The notes beneath the pieces are model-generated. The model was not told the DNA's origin. It worked only from the letters and a program-made list of their open reading frames with translations, and did no database searches. Below are positions 34,701 to 43,344 of a stretch of 64,000 nt of DNA, one piece after another. The stretch is from NCBI RefSeq assembly GCF_031455095.1, contig NZ_JAVDSB010000002.1, positions 62,001 to 126,000 of the forward strand, written 5' to 3'. How positions within the stretch are numbered: position 1 is the first letter of the stretch; each line of letters starts with the position of its first letter. A program made the translations under genes and the position numbers. The DNA comes from Paenibacillus_E qinlingensis_A (lineage in GTDB: Bacteria > Bacillota > Bacilli > Paenibacillales > NBRC-103111).

Positions 34701-35531
34701 CGCGCTGCTATCAAAGCCGCTCACTGAGTAAGCGGTCAATGGCGTCACCGAGCCATCTTCATAATGCCCATTGACGACCAGACCCGCCAGATCCAGCTTA
34801 TCACCCGGATAATAGACCGTTTTCAGCGGCGGATTGACGACTTCAATGGCAGTCAGGGGCAATTGAGTCGTCCTCAGGACAAGCCGCGGTTCTTTGCCCA
34901 CGCCTGCTGCATTCTGCTCCTTAGAGGCAAAAGTGATTTGCTGACCGTGCACCTGTCCTAAGAAAGCAAAAGACAAGGCTTCATCCTGCCAATGGGACTT
35001 TACATACGCTGTCACATCGAAATCATAGAACTTGGTAGCTGGTCCTACCGTGACGACAGCTAGTGGATCTGCCACATTGGCAGGCGCATTATTCCACGTA
35101 ATGCCTAGCTCCTGCCAGGAATTATCATTGACCGGATACACACCTACGCCGCCGGTTGTTCCCGTCGTATCGGTTCGATAAACTTGGAGCGTGACGCTGA
35201 TTACCTTCTGAGGATCCCGGATGCCTAGGTCTGCCAGCGCGAACCTCGTATAAATTTTGCGGTTTGTATTGCTGTTGTTATCCCTCTTCAGAACAAGTAG
35301 ATCCCAACTGCCATAATTGGTGTCTGCCCTTGAGTTCAGGGTATAGGCATCAGCTGAAGGCTTTACCACTACCTCTTTGTACACGCTTTCATTAATACTT
35401 GTAGTGACACTGCTGTGCGGACTAGCATCGCCATCACTTGCAGCATATGATGTAGAGCCGATCCCAGGTGAAAGCAATCCAAGCATCATAACCCATATAA
35501 GACTTATTGCCATTGTCCTTCTCATCCTCAT
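31704..35531 (-). CDS. Large secreted multimodular protein with an unrecognised alpha-helical, probably catalytic, domain
   Basis: About 1275 residues. Signal peptide (cleaved near SYA-AS); DNRLRE-type beta domain (about 55-222; PSADAYTLNS...SWDLLVLKRD, ITWNNAPA); bacterial Ig-like domain (225-300; YYPGDKLDLAGLVVNGHYEDGS); fibronectin III (305-395); concanavalin-like lectin domain (410-588); second fibronectin III (592-680); a helical region of about 385 residues (685-1070) with GWNPNYVEGAIASALATVRY and TRGWNNSILSLLEAYYYG that looks like an alpha/alpha toroid as in many polysaccharide lyases; two tandem ChiA-N/FnIII-like C-terminal repeats of about 95 residues (NVTMHMWYGDNGT, NVNMNMWWGTNGT). 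The catalytic family is not recognised. GGGAGG precedes ATG 35531 (4 bases) and ATG 35525 (10 bases), so either may be used. Confidence 0.78.
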   Translation of the reverse strand: MRMRRTMAISLIWVMMLGLLSPGIGSTSYAASDGDASPHSSVTTSINESVYKEVVVKPSADAYTLNSRADTNYGSWDLLVLKRDNNSNTNRKIYTRFALADLGIRDPQKVISVTLQVYRTDTTGTTGGVGVYPVNDNSWQELGITWNNAPANVADPLAVVTVGPATKFYDFDVTAYVKSHWQDEALSFAFLGQVHGQQITFASKEQNAAGVGKEPRLVLRTTQLPLTAIEVVNPPLKTVYYPGDKLDLAGLVVNGHYEDGSVTPLTAYSVSGFDSSAPASAQQISLTAEGRTTHFNVDVRPPSGVNIPTWPVGSTLTATGTSKTKTMLTWPQALDNEDVTGYRLFDGENLMRTLSGDTLSLSLTGLTPSTSYHFRIEAGDSEGNWTSGPSLNVVTELSPPALPQVTSIASGAFNLAAWTVGVNSDGKGVWETPSGNLALTTYASAGSDPLRNVIVHQTPLIGDFVWTGKVMVTPRSDWDDLAIVFNYVDEKNYCFVSLNKSNDDATNGIFRVVNNSLVQLKDFNIGLLKPGTAQELRIDRLGSIIRVYLDADYIGEAEESQYTTGRVGFASANDRVTLSEMNVYGTELIDLQPPSSPGQFTAEAQSSKAIRLSWTASTDDSGIKLYSVYRNGVLLGTTNLTAYVDEGLAPLSEYSYYVTATDVSNKVSESSAIVTTTTLEQDLHTFPFSHKLIDSALREPLLQYQLSLEWTSHSLRSGTALMYLTTAALYDPSYKGSDGTLIKDRILAHIRNMLVPGSKREPGASGSLDTSATSLAIQALDLASTIPAVWNELTSEEKVKINLIMQAHLVAAHWGHDDDNNFSTGIDQLGNFNKGWNPNYVEGAIASALATVRYLGGADKANEFLLSFDYDNFMSKLQAAGLSSIAWTFRQTGKSALEAAVKNEFTFRGHTLDQPFEWMKDRALIMYNKTVKAQLSSNDTVRAFVLNPEGLPNVGMMGMAQEFDSVDANGIRSDLDYVTRGWNNSILSLLEAYYYGVAASGSPDDLALIQSRYAIGSTDLIYKAVNGYSGYAKGKSLGIRDEFTADANVGYDWLKELWENVISQPSLIPLREVEPEPQGLAVAKPGTIVLSDDNGQDTGLLDGQYNVTMHMWYGDNGTLYKLYENDVLMDTQVLTDKSPNAQSAVTSINHKPNGTYKYHAELTNKFGTSKSADLTVTVKHAAPAKPVLANDNWDGDGNYNVNMNMWWGTNGTTYNLYENGVLVYSQALTAHTPNAQSAVAILTNKVKGTYEYRGELVNDAGATSSDTMIVKVSKP

Positions 35532-35572
35532 TTTCCCTCCCATGCTCATTTTTGGTGGCGTTTATTGTACTA

Positions 35573-35599
35573 CCGGGCTGCGCAAAATACACAGCCCGG
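35573..35599 (-). promoter_or_regulatory. Intercistronic stem-loop after the second LplA-like gene
   Basis: CCGGGCTG and CAGCCCGG form a perfect 8-bp stem around 11 bases, between the binding-protein stop and the next start codon. There is no T-tract. It probably stabilises the upstream message or reduces read-through into the large secreted-protein gene. Confidence 0.65.
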
Positions 35600-35614
35600 A
35601 AATAAATTGATTGA

Positions 35615-37234
35615 TCAGCCTTTTTTATAGCGCAAGTAAGCCTCATTCTTAATTTTTAGTACTTCGTCAATTCCTAGTGTTTTGAGTTGTTTGACGAAAT
35701 CGTTGTATTTGGCCTCAGGTGATTCAGCACCCAACAACCACTTCTGCCCCGTCTCCACACGATACGTTTCAATTTGCCCTTCCAACTCTTTCAAGCGCTC
35801 TTGTTCTTTCACTGTAAAGTTTAAGTTCGGCACGCTAACTTTCTTAATATACTTCGCGTTATACTCATCAATGGAAGATAGTACGCCTTCTGGGGTATAT
35901 TGCTTCTCATAATCAAAATTCTGATAGAAGCCGATTTCTTGTTGAGCCCCCATCTTTTGCAGATTGAGCAGCACATTCCCAGTGTCCAGCAGCGACTTCT
36001 TGAAAACCGGTTTGCCGCTTACCATGTCATAAGTTTGACCTTCCAAACCGTAATTCGCCATTCGACGTCCTTCCTCACTGAACCAGAAATCCATGTACTT
36101 AATTGTTTCTAATTGATTCTTGTTAGAACTGGCAATTCCCCAGCCGGATGGACTCACTGTGGCACGGTAATCGAACCAGGACACATCCCCGGTCATACTA
36201 GCTACTGGCGGGATTGGCGCAAGATTCACAGTAGGTACTTTATCCTTGGCTTTCACATTGTAACCATACGTACTTGCAAACCAGTCATGCGTAGAACCAC
36301 CGAGGTTATCTGATAGCATAACCAGCCTAGTGTCGCCTTTACGAGTGAAAATTTCTTTGTCGATTAGCCCTTCCGAATACCACTTAGCGAGGTTCATCAT
36401 TCCCGTTTTGTAAGTAGGGTTGATCGGATCATAGACAACGGTATCCGTTTTCGGGTCTACTTTGTAGCCCGTACCAGCATCCCATAGGTTAAGCAGCGAG
36501 TACACGCCAAAGGATTGACGATTAAAATAAGGAATCTCATCTTTCTTACCGTTTCCATTCGGATCGTTATCTCGGAATGCCTTCAAAACACTGTAGTACT
36601 CATCTGCCGTAGTCGGCTTTTTGAGTCCCAGTTTATCGAGCCAATCCTGGCGAATAAACCAACCTGTGGAAGCTGCTCCATCTGGAACGAAAGAGATATA
36701 ATAGATTTTGCCATCGGCGGAAGTCAAATATTTACGAACGTCCGGACGACTGTCCAAGAACTTCTTGATGTTTGGCGCGTTTTTATCAATTAAATCATTA
36801 AGCGCAACAAGGCCGCCCTCGCCGCCAAGCTTGTTGGCATCTTCTTTCTTACTAAAATGAATAATATCGGATAGCGTTCCTGACGCCAGCATCAAATTGT
36901 AAGCTTCAGCACTGTTGGTCAGCGTTTTGGAGGCGGTTCCTTTTAAGCTAACATTCGTTAATTCCGCTGCTTTTTTGAAGACGGGCCACTCATCATTAAA
37001 TACCTTATCCCCGCCACCGCCGTTCCCATAGTGCATATGAATGCTTAACGTAATCGGTTTGGAGCTCGCTTTAGTAGATTGCGGATTTGCCGGAGCCGCC
37101 GATGCGGATTGCGGTGAAGCCTGTGTAGAAGGAGAAGCTTGCGTCTGTTCCTTCTCTGATGAACAACCTGTAATTATACTAACTAGTGCAGCTGCTGCTG
37201 CTGCAGTCTTCCATGCTTTGCGTTTCATTGACAT
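35615..37234 (-). CDS. Sugar ABC transporter substrate-binding lipoprotein (LplA-like)
   Basis: 539 residues. Lipoprotein signal MSMKRKAWKTAAAAAALVSI-ITGC with the lipidated Cys near residue 24, then a Ser/Ala/Pro-rich linker, then an LplA-type binding domain (LSIHMHYGNGGGGDKVFNDEWPVFKKAAEL, GWFIRQDWLDKLGLKKPTTADEYYSVLKAFRDNDPNGNGKKDEIP). GGGAGG precedes ATG 37234 (4 bases) and ATG 37228 (10 bases). It captures oligosaccharide for the two permeases encoded upstream; the next genes encode secreted polysaccharide-active proteins, so the ligand is likely their product. No ATPase in the cluster. Confidence 0.94.
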   Translation of the reverse strand: MSMKRKAWKTAAAAAALVSIITGCSSEKEQTQASPSTQASPQSASAAPANPQSTKASSKPITLSIHMHYGNGGGGDKVFNDEWPVFKKAAELTNVSLKGTASKTLTNSAEAYNLMLASGTLSDIIHFSKKEDANKLGGEGGLVALNDLIDKNAPNIKKFLDSRPDVRKYLTSADGKIYYISFVPDGAASTGWFIRQDWLDKLGLKKPTTADEYYSVLKAFRDNDPNGNGKKDEIPYFNRQSFGVYSLLNLWDAGTGYKVDPKTDTVVYDPINPTYKTGMMNLAKWYSEGLIDKEIFTRKGDTRLVMLSDNLGGSTHDWFASTYGYNVKAKDKVPTVNLAPIPPVASMTGDVSWFDYRATVSPSGWGIASSNKNQLETIKYMDFWFSEEGRRMANYGLEGQTYDMVSGKPVFKKSLLDTGNVLLNLQKMGAQQEIGFYQNFDYEKQYTPEGVLSSIDEYNAKYIKKVSVPNLNFTVKEQERLKELEGQIETYRVETGQKWLLGAESPEAKYNDFVKQLKTLGIDEVLKIKNEAYLRYKKG

Positions 37235-37337
37235 GCAACCTCCCTAGGATTGTATAAAATGAGTATGATATAATTTTTCTACGACTTGTGCCTATCGAGG
37301 AGGCACCACCTCCCTTAAGATGCAGTTTGCCTGCTGC

Positions 37338-38213
37338 TTACCCCTTGACGGAGCCCACCATAGCACCGGCGGTAAAATATTTTTGAATAAAAGGGTACAC
37401 CACAATAACTGGAATAATCGCGATAACAATCGTTGCGTAAATAACGGTTTCTTGAGAGAACAGCACGGTCGTATCGGTGGTAGCCATCATGCCTTCCGTT
37501 GGATTCATAGATACGACTAGTCTGCGCAGAAGCACTTGCAACGGAATCTTGCTCTCATCTTGGATCAGCACCATGGCCCAGAAATAGGAGTTCCAAGTGC
37601 CCACTGCATAGAACAGTGAAATGGTAGCCAGTGCAGGCTTGGATACGGGTAAATAGATGCGGGTTAAAATTTGAAAGTCTGACGCACCGTCCACCTTAGC
37701 CGCCTCTTCCATCTCTTCTGGTACGGACTGGAAGTTCGTTCGCAGCAGGATGACCAGAAAGGTTGTTACAGCAAAAGGAATCAAGAGTCCCCACCTACTG
37801 TTCAACATGCCAAGCTCTTTGATTGTCAAGTAGAAAGGAATCATGCCAGCATTGAATAGCATCGTAAATGCGATGAAGAAACTGATCGGGGTTCTGCCCA
37901 TGAATCTTTTTTTGGATAATGGATACGCGCCCATAATGGTGAAGGCCATCTGTATACAGGTTGCAGCTACCGTGTAGAATACTGTGTTACCGTAGGCTAG
38001 CCAAATGCCCTGCTCTGTCAAAACTTGCCTGAAAGCCTGCAATGTTAACTCTTTGGGAAACAGCACCACATCTCCAGATAACACGGCATTTGAGGAGCTT
38101 AAGGAGGCTGAGACGACATACAGAAATGGATACAAGGTGGCTGCAGCCAAAAGAGCTAGAAATAGATAATTGCAGATGCTAAAAATCTTTTCGCCAGGTG
38201 TCAGAAATTTCAT
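37338..38213 (-). CDS. Carbohydrate ABC transporter permease (YtcP-like)
   Basis: 291 residues, about six transmembrane helices. EAA loop EEAAKVDGASDFQILTRIYLPVS and C-terminal FIQKYFTAGAMVGSVKG mark a YtcP/MalG permease. AGGAGA precedes the ATG at 8 bases. Only 10 bp separate it from the LplB-type permease gene. Paralogous to the gene at 2611-3531, but clearly diverged. Confidence 0.94.
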   Translation of the reverse strand: MKFLTPGEKIFSICNYLFLALLAAATLYPFLYVVSASLSSSNAVLSGDVVLFPKELTLQAFRQVLTEQGIWLAYGNTVFYTVAATCIQMAFTIMGAYPLSKKRFMGRTPISFFIAFTMLFNAGMIPFYLTIKELGMLNSRWGLLIPFAVTTFLVILLRTNFQSVPEEMEEAAKVDGASDFQILTRIYLPVSKPALATISLFYAVGTWNSYFWAMVLIQDESKIPLQVLLRRLVVSMNPTEGMMATTDTTVLFSQETVIYATIVIAIIPVIVVYPFIQKYFTAGAMVGSVKG

Positions 38214-38223
38214 AGGTCATCTC

Positions 38224-39183
38224 CTACCATAAACCGCTTTCGGTATATTTTTTACTTAATTTGTTCGCACAGATGACCAATACCAGACCAACAACTGAAT
38301 TGAACAAACCTACGGCGGTACCGATATCATAACGTCCATCTTGCAATCCAGTCCGATACACATACGTGCTAATCACATCGGAAACCTCATACGTAGAGGG
38401 CTGATACAATAAAATGATGGCCTCATACCCGACATCCAACAAATTGCCGATTTTTAAAATCAACATAATCATGATCGTCGGCATAATACCTGGCAGGGTT
38501 ACGTGCAGCACTCGCTTCCATTTGTTCGCCCCGTCAATGACAGCGGCTTCATGAAGTTCTGGATGAATGCCAGAGAGTGCAGCGATGTAGATGATGGATC
38601 CAAACCCTACTTCACGCCATATATTCATGGAGATGAAGATCGTTCGAAAATATTCCGGTACCACCAGAAAGTACAGTTTTTCCAGACCCAATTTCGCTAA
38701 CAGCAAGTTTACAATGCCATTGGTCGGAGATAAAAAATTAGTAACAAATCCCGCTACAATGACAATGGATATAAAATGCGGCAAGTAAGTGAGCGTCTGT
38801 ACGGTACGTTTGAACAGCATGTTCTTCACTTCATTCAACAGCAAAGCCAATATAATGGGTGCCGGAAAAGCGAAAATCAAACTGTATAGAGAGATCAAGA
38901 TCGTATTTTTCAACGTTCTTAAGAAGTAGGGACCTTTGAAAAAAGTTACAAAATTATCAAAACCTACCCAAGGACTTCCAGATAGTCCCTTGTATATACT
39001 GTATTTTTTGAAAGCCATTTGCAACCCCAGCATAGGATAATACTGAAAGACAAGGTACCAGGCGATAAAAGGAACAATAAGTAAGTAAAGGAAACGGTCT
39101 CTTTTTAGATTGCGCAGTATTCTGTGACCTGATCTCGCTCTCGCATGTGCTCTTGGTTCCCATATTGCTGTTTTCATACTCAT
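38224..39183 (-). CDS. Carbohydrate ABC transporter permease (LplB-like)
   Basis: 319 residues, about six transmembrane helices. FQYYPMLGLQMAFKKYSIYKG is the LplB signature and HEAAVIDGANKWKRVLHVTLPG the EAA loop. The start at ATG 39183 is likely (AAGGAG 12 bases upstream, GTGGGA closer); an in-frame ATG at 39228 has no site and encodes a low-complexity charged stretch. First gene of the second importer operon, preceded by a consensus cre site and by the terminator of the AraC-type membrane regulator. Confidence 0.92.
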   Translation of the reverse strand: MSMKTAIWEPRAHARARSGHRILRNLKRDRFLYLLIVPFIAWYLVFQYYPMLGLQMAFKKYSIYKGLSGSPWVGFDNFVTFFKGPYFLRTLKNTILISLYSLIFAFPAPIILALLLNEVKNMLFKRTVQTLTYLPHFISIVIVAGFVTNFLSPTNGIVNLLLAKLGLEKLYFLVVPEYFRTIFISMNIWREVGFGSIIYIAALSGIHPELHEAAVIDGANKWKRVLHVTLPGIMPTIMIMLILKIGNLLDVGYEAIILLYQPSTYEVSDVISTYVYRTGLQDGRYDIGTAVGLFNSVVGLVLVICANKLSKKYTESGLW

Positions 39184-39338
39184 GGACAATTCCCACTCCT
39201 TCTCGTTCTCTTGTTGCTTGGTTCTCACGGTTGAAGTGTAGCATCGGCTTCCTTTCCCAGTAAATCCTTATTATTTTTCTGCATGTCGATAATTTTGATG
39301 GGTAGGCGATATTGATTATTTTGATTATCATGAATTTA

Positions 39339-39354
39339 TTGATAACGCTTTCAT
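39339..39354. promoter_or_regulatory. Catabolite-responsive element (cre) upstream of the second importer operon
   Basis: TTGATAACGCTTTCAT fits the cre consensus WTGNNARCGNWWWCAW at every position, on both strands. It lies about 155 bp upstream of the LplB-type start, in an AT-rich control region that also carries two TTGATTAT direct repeats at 39312 and 39321. CcpA repression in rich sugar is the expected effect. Confidence 0.75.
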
Positions 39355-39379
39355 TTTTATGGGCATCCTCTATTGGTAA

Positions 39380-39412
39380 CAATACAAAAGCCCACAGCAT
39401 GTGCCGGGGCTT
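39380..39412 (-). terminator. Terminator after the membrane AraC-type regulator
   Basis: AAGCCC pairs with GGGCTT around a GC-rich loop, followed by TTGTATTGTT on the minus strand. It makes the regulator and the importer separate transcripts. Confidence 0.75.
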
Positions 39413-39441
39413 GGTTTCAATATCTGTTTTTTGATGTAGGT

Positions 39442-41739
39442 TCATTCATTACGCTTCGCATACTGGCCGGGAGATACACCTTCATACTTTTTGAAAATAC
39501 GGATGAACGTATTGACATTGTTGCAGCCTACCTTGCCTGCCACATCATTGATACTGTATACTTCCTCAGCTTTTAGATATTCCTTTGCCTTGCTTACTCG
39601 GTATTGGTTCAAGTACTCTTTGAAATTCTCCCCTGTGAACTTTTTGAACAATAGACTGATGTAGCCCAATGAGAGGTTAAATTGCTCAGCGATATCAGAG
39701 AGCGAAATATCCTCATTGAAATGCGCATGAATGTGCGCCAGAAGTTGCTCCGCTACGGTATGATCCTGCTTCTCACTGCGGTTCGCCATACTCGCCATAA
39801 TGACCGCAAATACGTCATAAATTCTTTCCCGCACCCGTTTACGGTTCCCCGTCTGCTTCAGCTCATCATAGAGTGAGTCTTGTCCAAATAGCTCCCTGTA
39901 GCTCTTATTCATCTGATTTAGAATCCGATGCACCGTTACATCGACAGCAAGCACAAAACGGGCCAACTTCTCCCCGCCTAGATAACTTTCCTCCATGTGC
40001 TCATCCAGAATACGAGATAGAATAGCCTGTACCTGGTCTGTCTTCCCTTGTAGGACAAAGGTAATCAGTTCACGCTCGAGCTCTAGCGGATAGGTGTACA
40101 TATCAGATCTTTGCAGCACGACATCATTCACGGTAATGACTGTGTTCTTTTCCAGCGAGAAACGTCGCTCTAGCAAACGTACGGCATCTTGGTAAGATTC
40201 TGCACTGTTGCCTAATGAGACAACTGGGCGTCCGATGGCAGCAACCACTCGAATCTCCGTGTCGGCTTCAATGCCCGATAAAATATGGGTGAAAATCCGT
40301 TTCATTCGATCAATTTGCTGCTCTTTCACGATGAGAACATGCCGCTTGTGTTCCAGTTCTACTTGTTCATAGTCAAATTCTTTCTTGACCGCCTCTAGGA
40401 TCATCCTGAATATCCCCGCTTTAATCTCTACCACCGTCTCAACCGGGAACTGCGCATCTAAGTCTTGAGCATCCACAAGTTCCATCACGACAACGGTCAC
40501 ATCATGCTGCACGTGCTCTAACCCATATTTATCCGCATTGTTCCTAACCTCCGCCTCGCCAGTAATTCCATAAAGCATGTTGCGTAAAAAATGATCACGC
40601 AGAGACAGCCGATTATTCTGGATGGTTTCCTTCAGGCTGTCGTTCATGCGGGAGATGTTCACAGCGGTTGCCGTAATAAAGGACATGTCATCAGTACTCT
40701 CCAATGCTTCTTCACCAACACCTCTTCGGCCCTGATCCAATCCTTTGAAAATCGTCAGCACATTATGAATGGGCCGGTAAATATTCCGTGAAGCCAAGAA
40801 AGCCACGCCGGCACCGATCACAAGCAGCAGCCCGAACAACAATAACGAATGAGACATCAGGCCGGACAACTGCGGCTGCCAAGCATACCCTGTAAGCATG
40901 AACAAATATCTGACATTCGGCAGCACAGAAGAGCTCACGAGATGCGCCTGATCGCCGCCGTATTGTTCGACATAAGGAGCTCTCCGCTCCTTCAGCTGAG
41001 CCAGCACCTCATCTGGAATTTCGCCATTAGCCTTATTTTCTTTGACATCCACTAATTGGTCACCAGATAGGACGCCGATACGGTTCACCTGGGTATCTAA
41101 TTTAAGCAAATCCGGGTAAAACCCGCCTTTGAAAAAAGAAATGACAAACATGAGGTCGTTTCTGCCGGTAAGCTCTTTTTTCACAAAGGAGATCGTATCG
41201 TAACCGTAATTCTCCATCTCGGACAGTCGTTGTTGGACTAGAACCACATTGGAATACTTCGAATCTTTGATGTACCCATCGATCTGCTCAATGTCCGTGG
41301 TTTTTAGCGCCATTTCCTTATAGTACTTGTCCTTATCGATAGTACCAAAGGTCGTAATGACCAAATTGTCATCCGGCTTCATCACATCAATACGGTAGCC
41401 ATAGTTTTCGAAAGCTTCCCTATTTTTCTTGAGTTGTTCTAGCACCAACGTGATATTAGCATAATTGCGCGTGGAATCGTTGCTGTAATTTAGAAAATAC
41501 TCCGTTCGCTTCAATTGGTACACTAAATTAAAGGCCACCTGCAGCCGAATGTCCATCTGTTCCCGCATCTGTTCCACAGATCTTGTGGCGTTGGCATCCC
41601 ACTTCTGGTTGAGGGACTCCATGTTCTTATAGACCAGAAATCCAACCGCAATACTGGCGTATAAAAAAACAATCAAGATACATACGATATACACCTTGGT
41701 GAAGAACTTCTTTTTTTGTACATCCGCTGTTCTTAACAT
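39442..41739 (-). CDS. Membrane-bound AraC-type regulator with an extracytoplasmic sensor (YesS-like)
   Basis: 765 residues. One transmembrane helix near 16-37 (VYIVCILIVFLYASIAVGFLVY), an extracytoplasmic Cache-like sensor of about 255 residues, a second helix near 298-317, a HAMP-like linker (NIYRPIHNVLTIF), a middle domain resembling the one in YesN/GGDEF-like regulators, and a C-terminal AraC HTH pair (SLGYISLLFKKFTGENFKEYLNQYR; GCNNVNTFIRIFKKYEGVSPGQYAKR). It senses an extracellular glycan fragment and acts directly on DNA without a kinase. GGAGGAGGGAG lies 6 bases before ATG 41739. The importer operon directly downstream is the obvious target. Confidence 0.92.
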   Translation of the reverse strand: MLRTADVQKKKFFTKVYIVCILIVFLYASIAVGFLVYKNMESLNQKWDANATRSVEQMREQMDIRLQVAFNLVYQLKRTEYFLNYSNDSTRNYANITLVLEQLKKNREAFENYGYRIDVMKPDDNLVITTFGTIDKDKYYKEMALKTTDIEQIDGYIKDSKYSNVVLVQQRLSEMENYGYDTISFVKKELTGRNDLMFVISFFKGGFYPDLLKLDTQVNRIGVLSGDQLVDVKENKANGEIPDEVLAQLKERRAPYVEQYGGDQAHLVSSSVLPNVRYLFMLTGYAWQPQLSGLMSHSLLLFGLLLVIGAGVAFLASRNIYRPIHNVLTIFKGLDQGRRGVGEEALESTDDMSFITATAVNISRMNDSLKETIQNNRLSLRDHFLRNMLYGITGEAEVRNNADKYGLEHVQHDVTVVVMELVDAQDLDAQFPVETVVEIKAGIFRMILEAVKKEFDYEQVELEHKRHVLIVKEQQIDRMKRIFTHILSGIEADTEIRVVAAIGRPVVSLGNSAESYQDAVRLLERRFSLEKNTVITVNDVVLQRSDMYTYPLELERELITFVLQGKTDQVQAILSRILDEHMEESYLGGEKLARFVLAVDVTVHRILNQMNKSYRELFGQDSLYDELKQTGNRKRVRERIYDVFAVIMASMANRSEKQDHTVAEQLLAHIHAHFNEDISLSDIAEQFNLSLGYISLLFKKFTGENFKEYLNQYRVSKAKEYLKAEEVYSINDVAGKVGCNNVNTFIRIFKKYEGVSPGQYAKRNE

Positions 41740-41873
41740 CCACTTCTCCCTCCTCCGCCCACTGGATGCCATTTCCAAGTAACCGCTATCATTTTACTAT
41801 TCTCTACATCCTAAGCTAACTCTCAGCGGCTGTAAAGAGTATCCTCCTATTTCACTGCATATTTGGAATAAAC

Positions 41874-41907
41874 AAACAAAAATGACCCAGCCATTACGGC
41901 CAGGTCA
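41874..41907 (-). terminator. Terminator after the beta-lactamase-fold gene
   Basis: TGACC-GGCC pairs with GGC-GGGTCA, then TTTTTGTTTGTTT on the minus strand. Confidence 0.88.
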
Positions 41908-41916
41908 ACAGTTAGG

Positions 41917-43083
41917 TTAGTCTAATGCCCCATAAATGGCATTCCGCAGTCGCGGATGTATGATCGGTTCTTGGCTTGGAACCAACTGCTGCATGTACAC
42001 CACGGATAGCTCTTCCTTCGGATCGATCAACATGTATGACCCGGCTAGACCGGCCCAGCCGAATTCACCGATGGAACTATTGATGCCGCCAGCGGCTGGA
42101 TCCATCATGACGCGAACGCCTAAACCATAGCCATAACCACGCAATTGCTGCCAATTGAAATCACTCAGCTGCTGCGGATTTAAATGATTGGTCGCCATCA
42201 ATTGAATCGTCTTCGGACTAAGAATCCGCACACCTTCGTGCTCCCCGCCTTTCGCAAGCATCTGCGCATACCGGCTGTAATCCCCAAGCGTCGAAAGCAG
42301 GCCAGCTCCGCCACTTTCATATCGACTTTGGGGTTGATAGCTAGCGTCCATCTTGGTATTCGGTGTCAGCGCCCCGCCTTCTGCTCGATCATAGATGGTG
42401 CAGAGACGATCCCGCTTGTCTTCCGTAATCCGGAAAGAGGTGTCGATCATCCCTAACGGATCAAATATTTCCTTTTGGAGAAACGCTCCAAACGTTTGGC
42501 CTGTCAGCACCTCGATCAATGCGGTCAATACATCATGACTGAAGCCATACTTCCAGCGCGTGCCAGGCTCAAATTCCAACGGAATGGATGCCAGTCCATT
42601 GGACAATGTCTGCATGTCCATCGTCTCTCTTCTAGCGTTCTCCAACATGCTACGGGTGAGCCTTTCGGTTTCTGTGCCATCTCCACCGTAGGTCAACCCT
42701 GAGGTCATTGTAAACAAATCCTTGATCAGGATTGGATTGGTTACAGGAGAGGAAGACTTCGTACCATTTTCGTTGTCTTGAAAGGCTTGTTGATTTTTGA
42801 ACGCGGGCAGGTATTTCTCTAATGGATCGTTCAGCAGATAAAGCCCCTTCTCATACAGCATAAGCGCCGCTGTGCAAGTAATGACCTTCGTCATCGAATA
42901 GATCCGATAGATCGTATCCAGTGTGATCTCCTTCTGTTTCTCTACATCCGCATATCCTAGGGTCTCCTCATAAAGGACTTCTCCCCGTCGTACTACCGTA
43001 CATGCACAGCCAGCCGGTCCATTTTCCATCATACGCTTCAGCAGCGGAGTCACACGTTCATTTAAGCGCTTACTTACGTTCAT
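41917..43083 (-). CDS. Serine hydrolase of the beta-lactamase/penicillin-binding fold (class C-like)
   Basis: 388 residues. Ser63-x-x-Lys66 (YSMTKVITCTAALMLYEKG) is the catalytic pair. The KYGFSHDVL segment provides the Tyr of the YxN-type motif with Ser in place of Asn. The third motif is probably the GWAGLAGSY segment rather than KTG. No signal peptide is evident. Such proteins are usually esterases or D-aminopeptidases rather than true beta-lactamases. GGGAGG lies 9 bases before ATG 43083. Monocistronic, between two sugar-transport regulons; a role in de-esterifying glycans is possible but unproven. Confidence 0.88.
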   Translation of the reverse strand: MNVSKRLNERVTPLLKRMMENGPAGCACTVVRRGEVLYEETLGYADVEKQKEITLDTIYRIYSMTKVITCTAALMLYEKGLYLLNDPLEKYLPAFKNQQAFQDNENGTKSSSPVTNPILIKDLFTMTSGLTYGGDGTETERLTRSMLENARRETMDMQTLSNGLASIPLEFEPGTRWKYGFSHDVLTALIEVLTGQTFGAFLQKEIFDPLGMIDTSFRITEDKRDRLCTIYDRAEGGALTPNTKMDASYQPQSRYESGGAGLLSTLGDYSRYAQMLAKGGEHEGVRILSPKTIQLMATNHLNPQQLSDFNWQQLRGYGYGLGVRVMMDPAAGGINSSIGEFGWAGLAGSYMLIDPKEELSVVYMQQLVPSQEPIIHPRLRNAIYGALD

Positions 43084-43209
43084 TTCCAATCGCCTCCCTG
43101 AAATGATTTCCTCGCCAATTATAACATATTGTTCCATTTAAATAGGAAGTCTTTCTCGGCGTTGTACTATTTTTGCTCGTCTTCTCCCTCCGTCCACGTA
43201 TAATAAATA

Positions 43210-43267
43210 AGTGAACATTCCTCCAAAAATAGTGAATACAACTTGCAAATGCTCAAAATAATGAACA
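43210..43267 (+). promoter_or_regulatory. Phased direct repeats, region A (upstream of the sensor kinase)
   Basis: Three copies of an RTGAAYA-type motif: AGTGAACA at 43210, AGTGAATA at 43231, AATGAACA at 43260 (spacings 21 and 29). The same arrangement occurs in regions B and C. Probably binding sites for the YesN-type regulator encoded at 45.1 kb, giving autoregulation. Confidence 0.5.
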
Positions 43268-43344
43268 GTTCCATCTCAAAACAGTATTGAATCCACGCTT
43301 TTAATTTAGTTTACTTATAACAGCAACGAATTCGGAGGTCACCC

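Noticed and set aside
41917..43083. True beta-lactamase (antibiotic resistance)
   Set aside because: SxxK is present, but there is no export signal and no clear KTG; the family is mostly esterases and peptidases.
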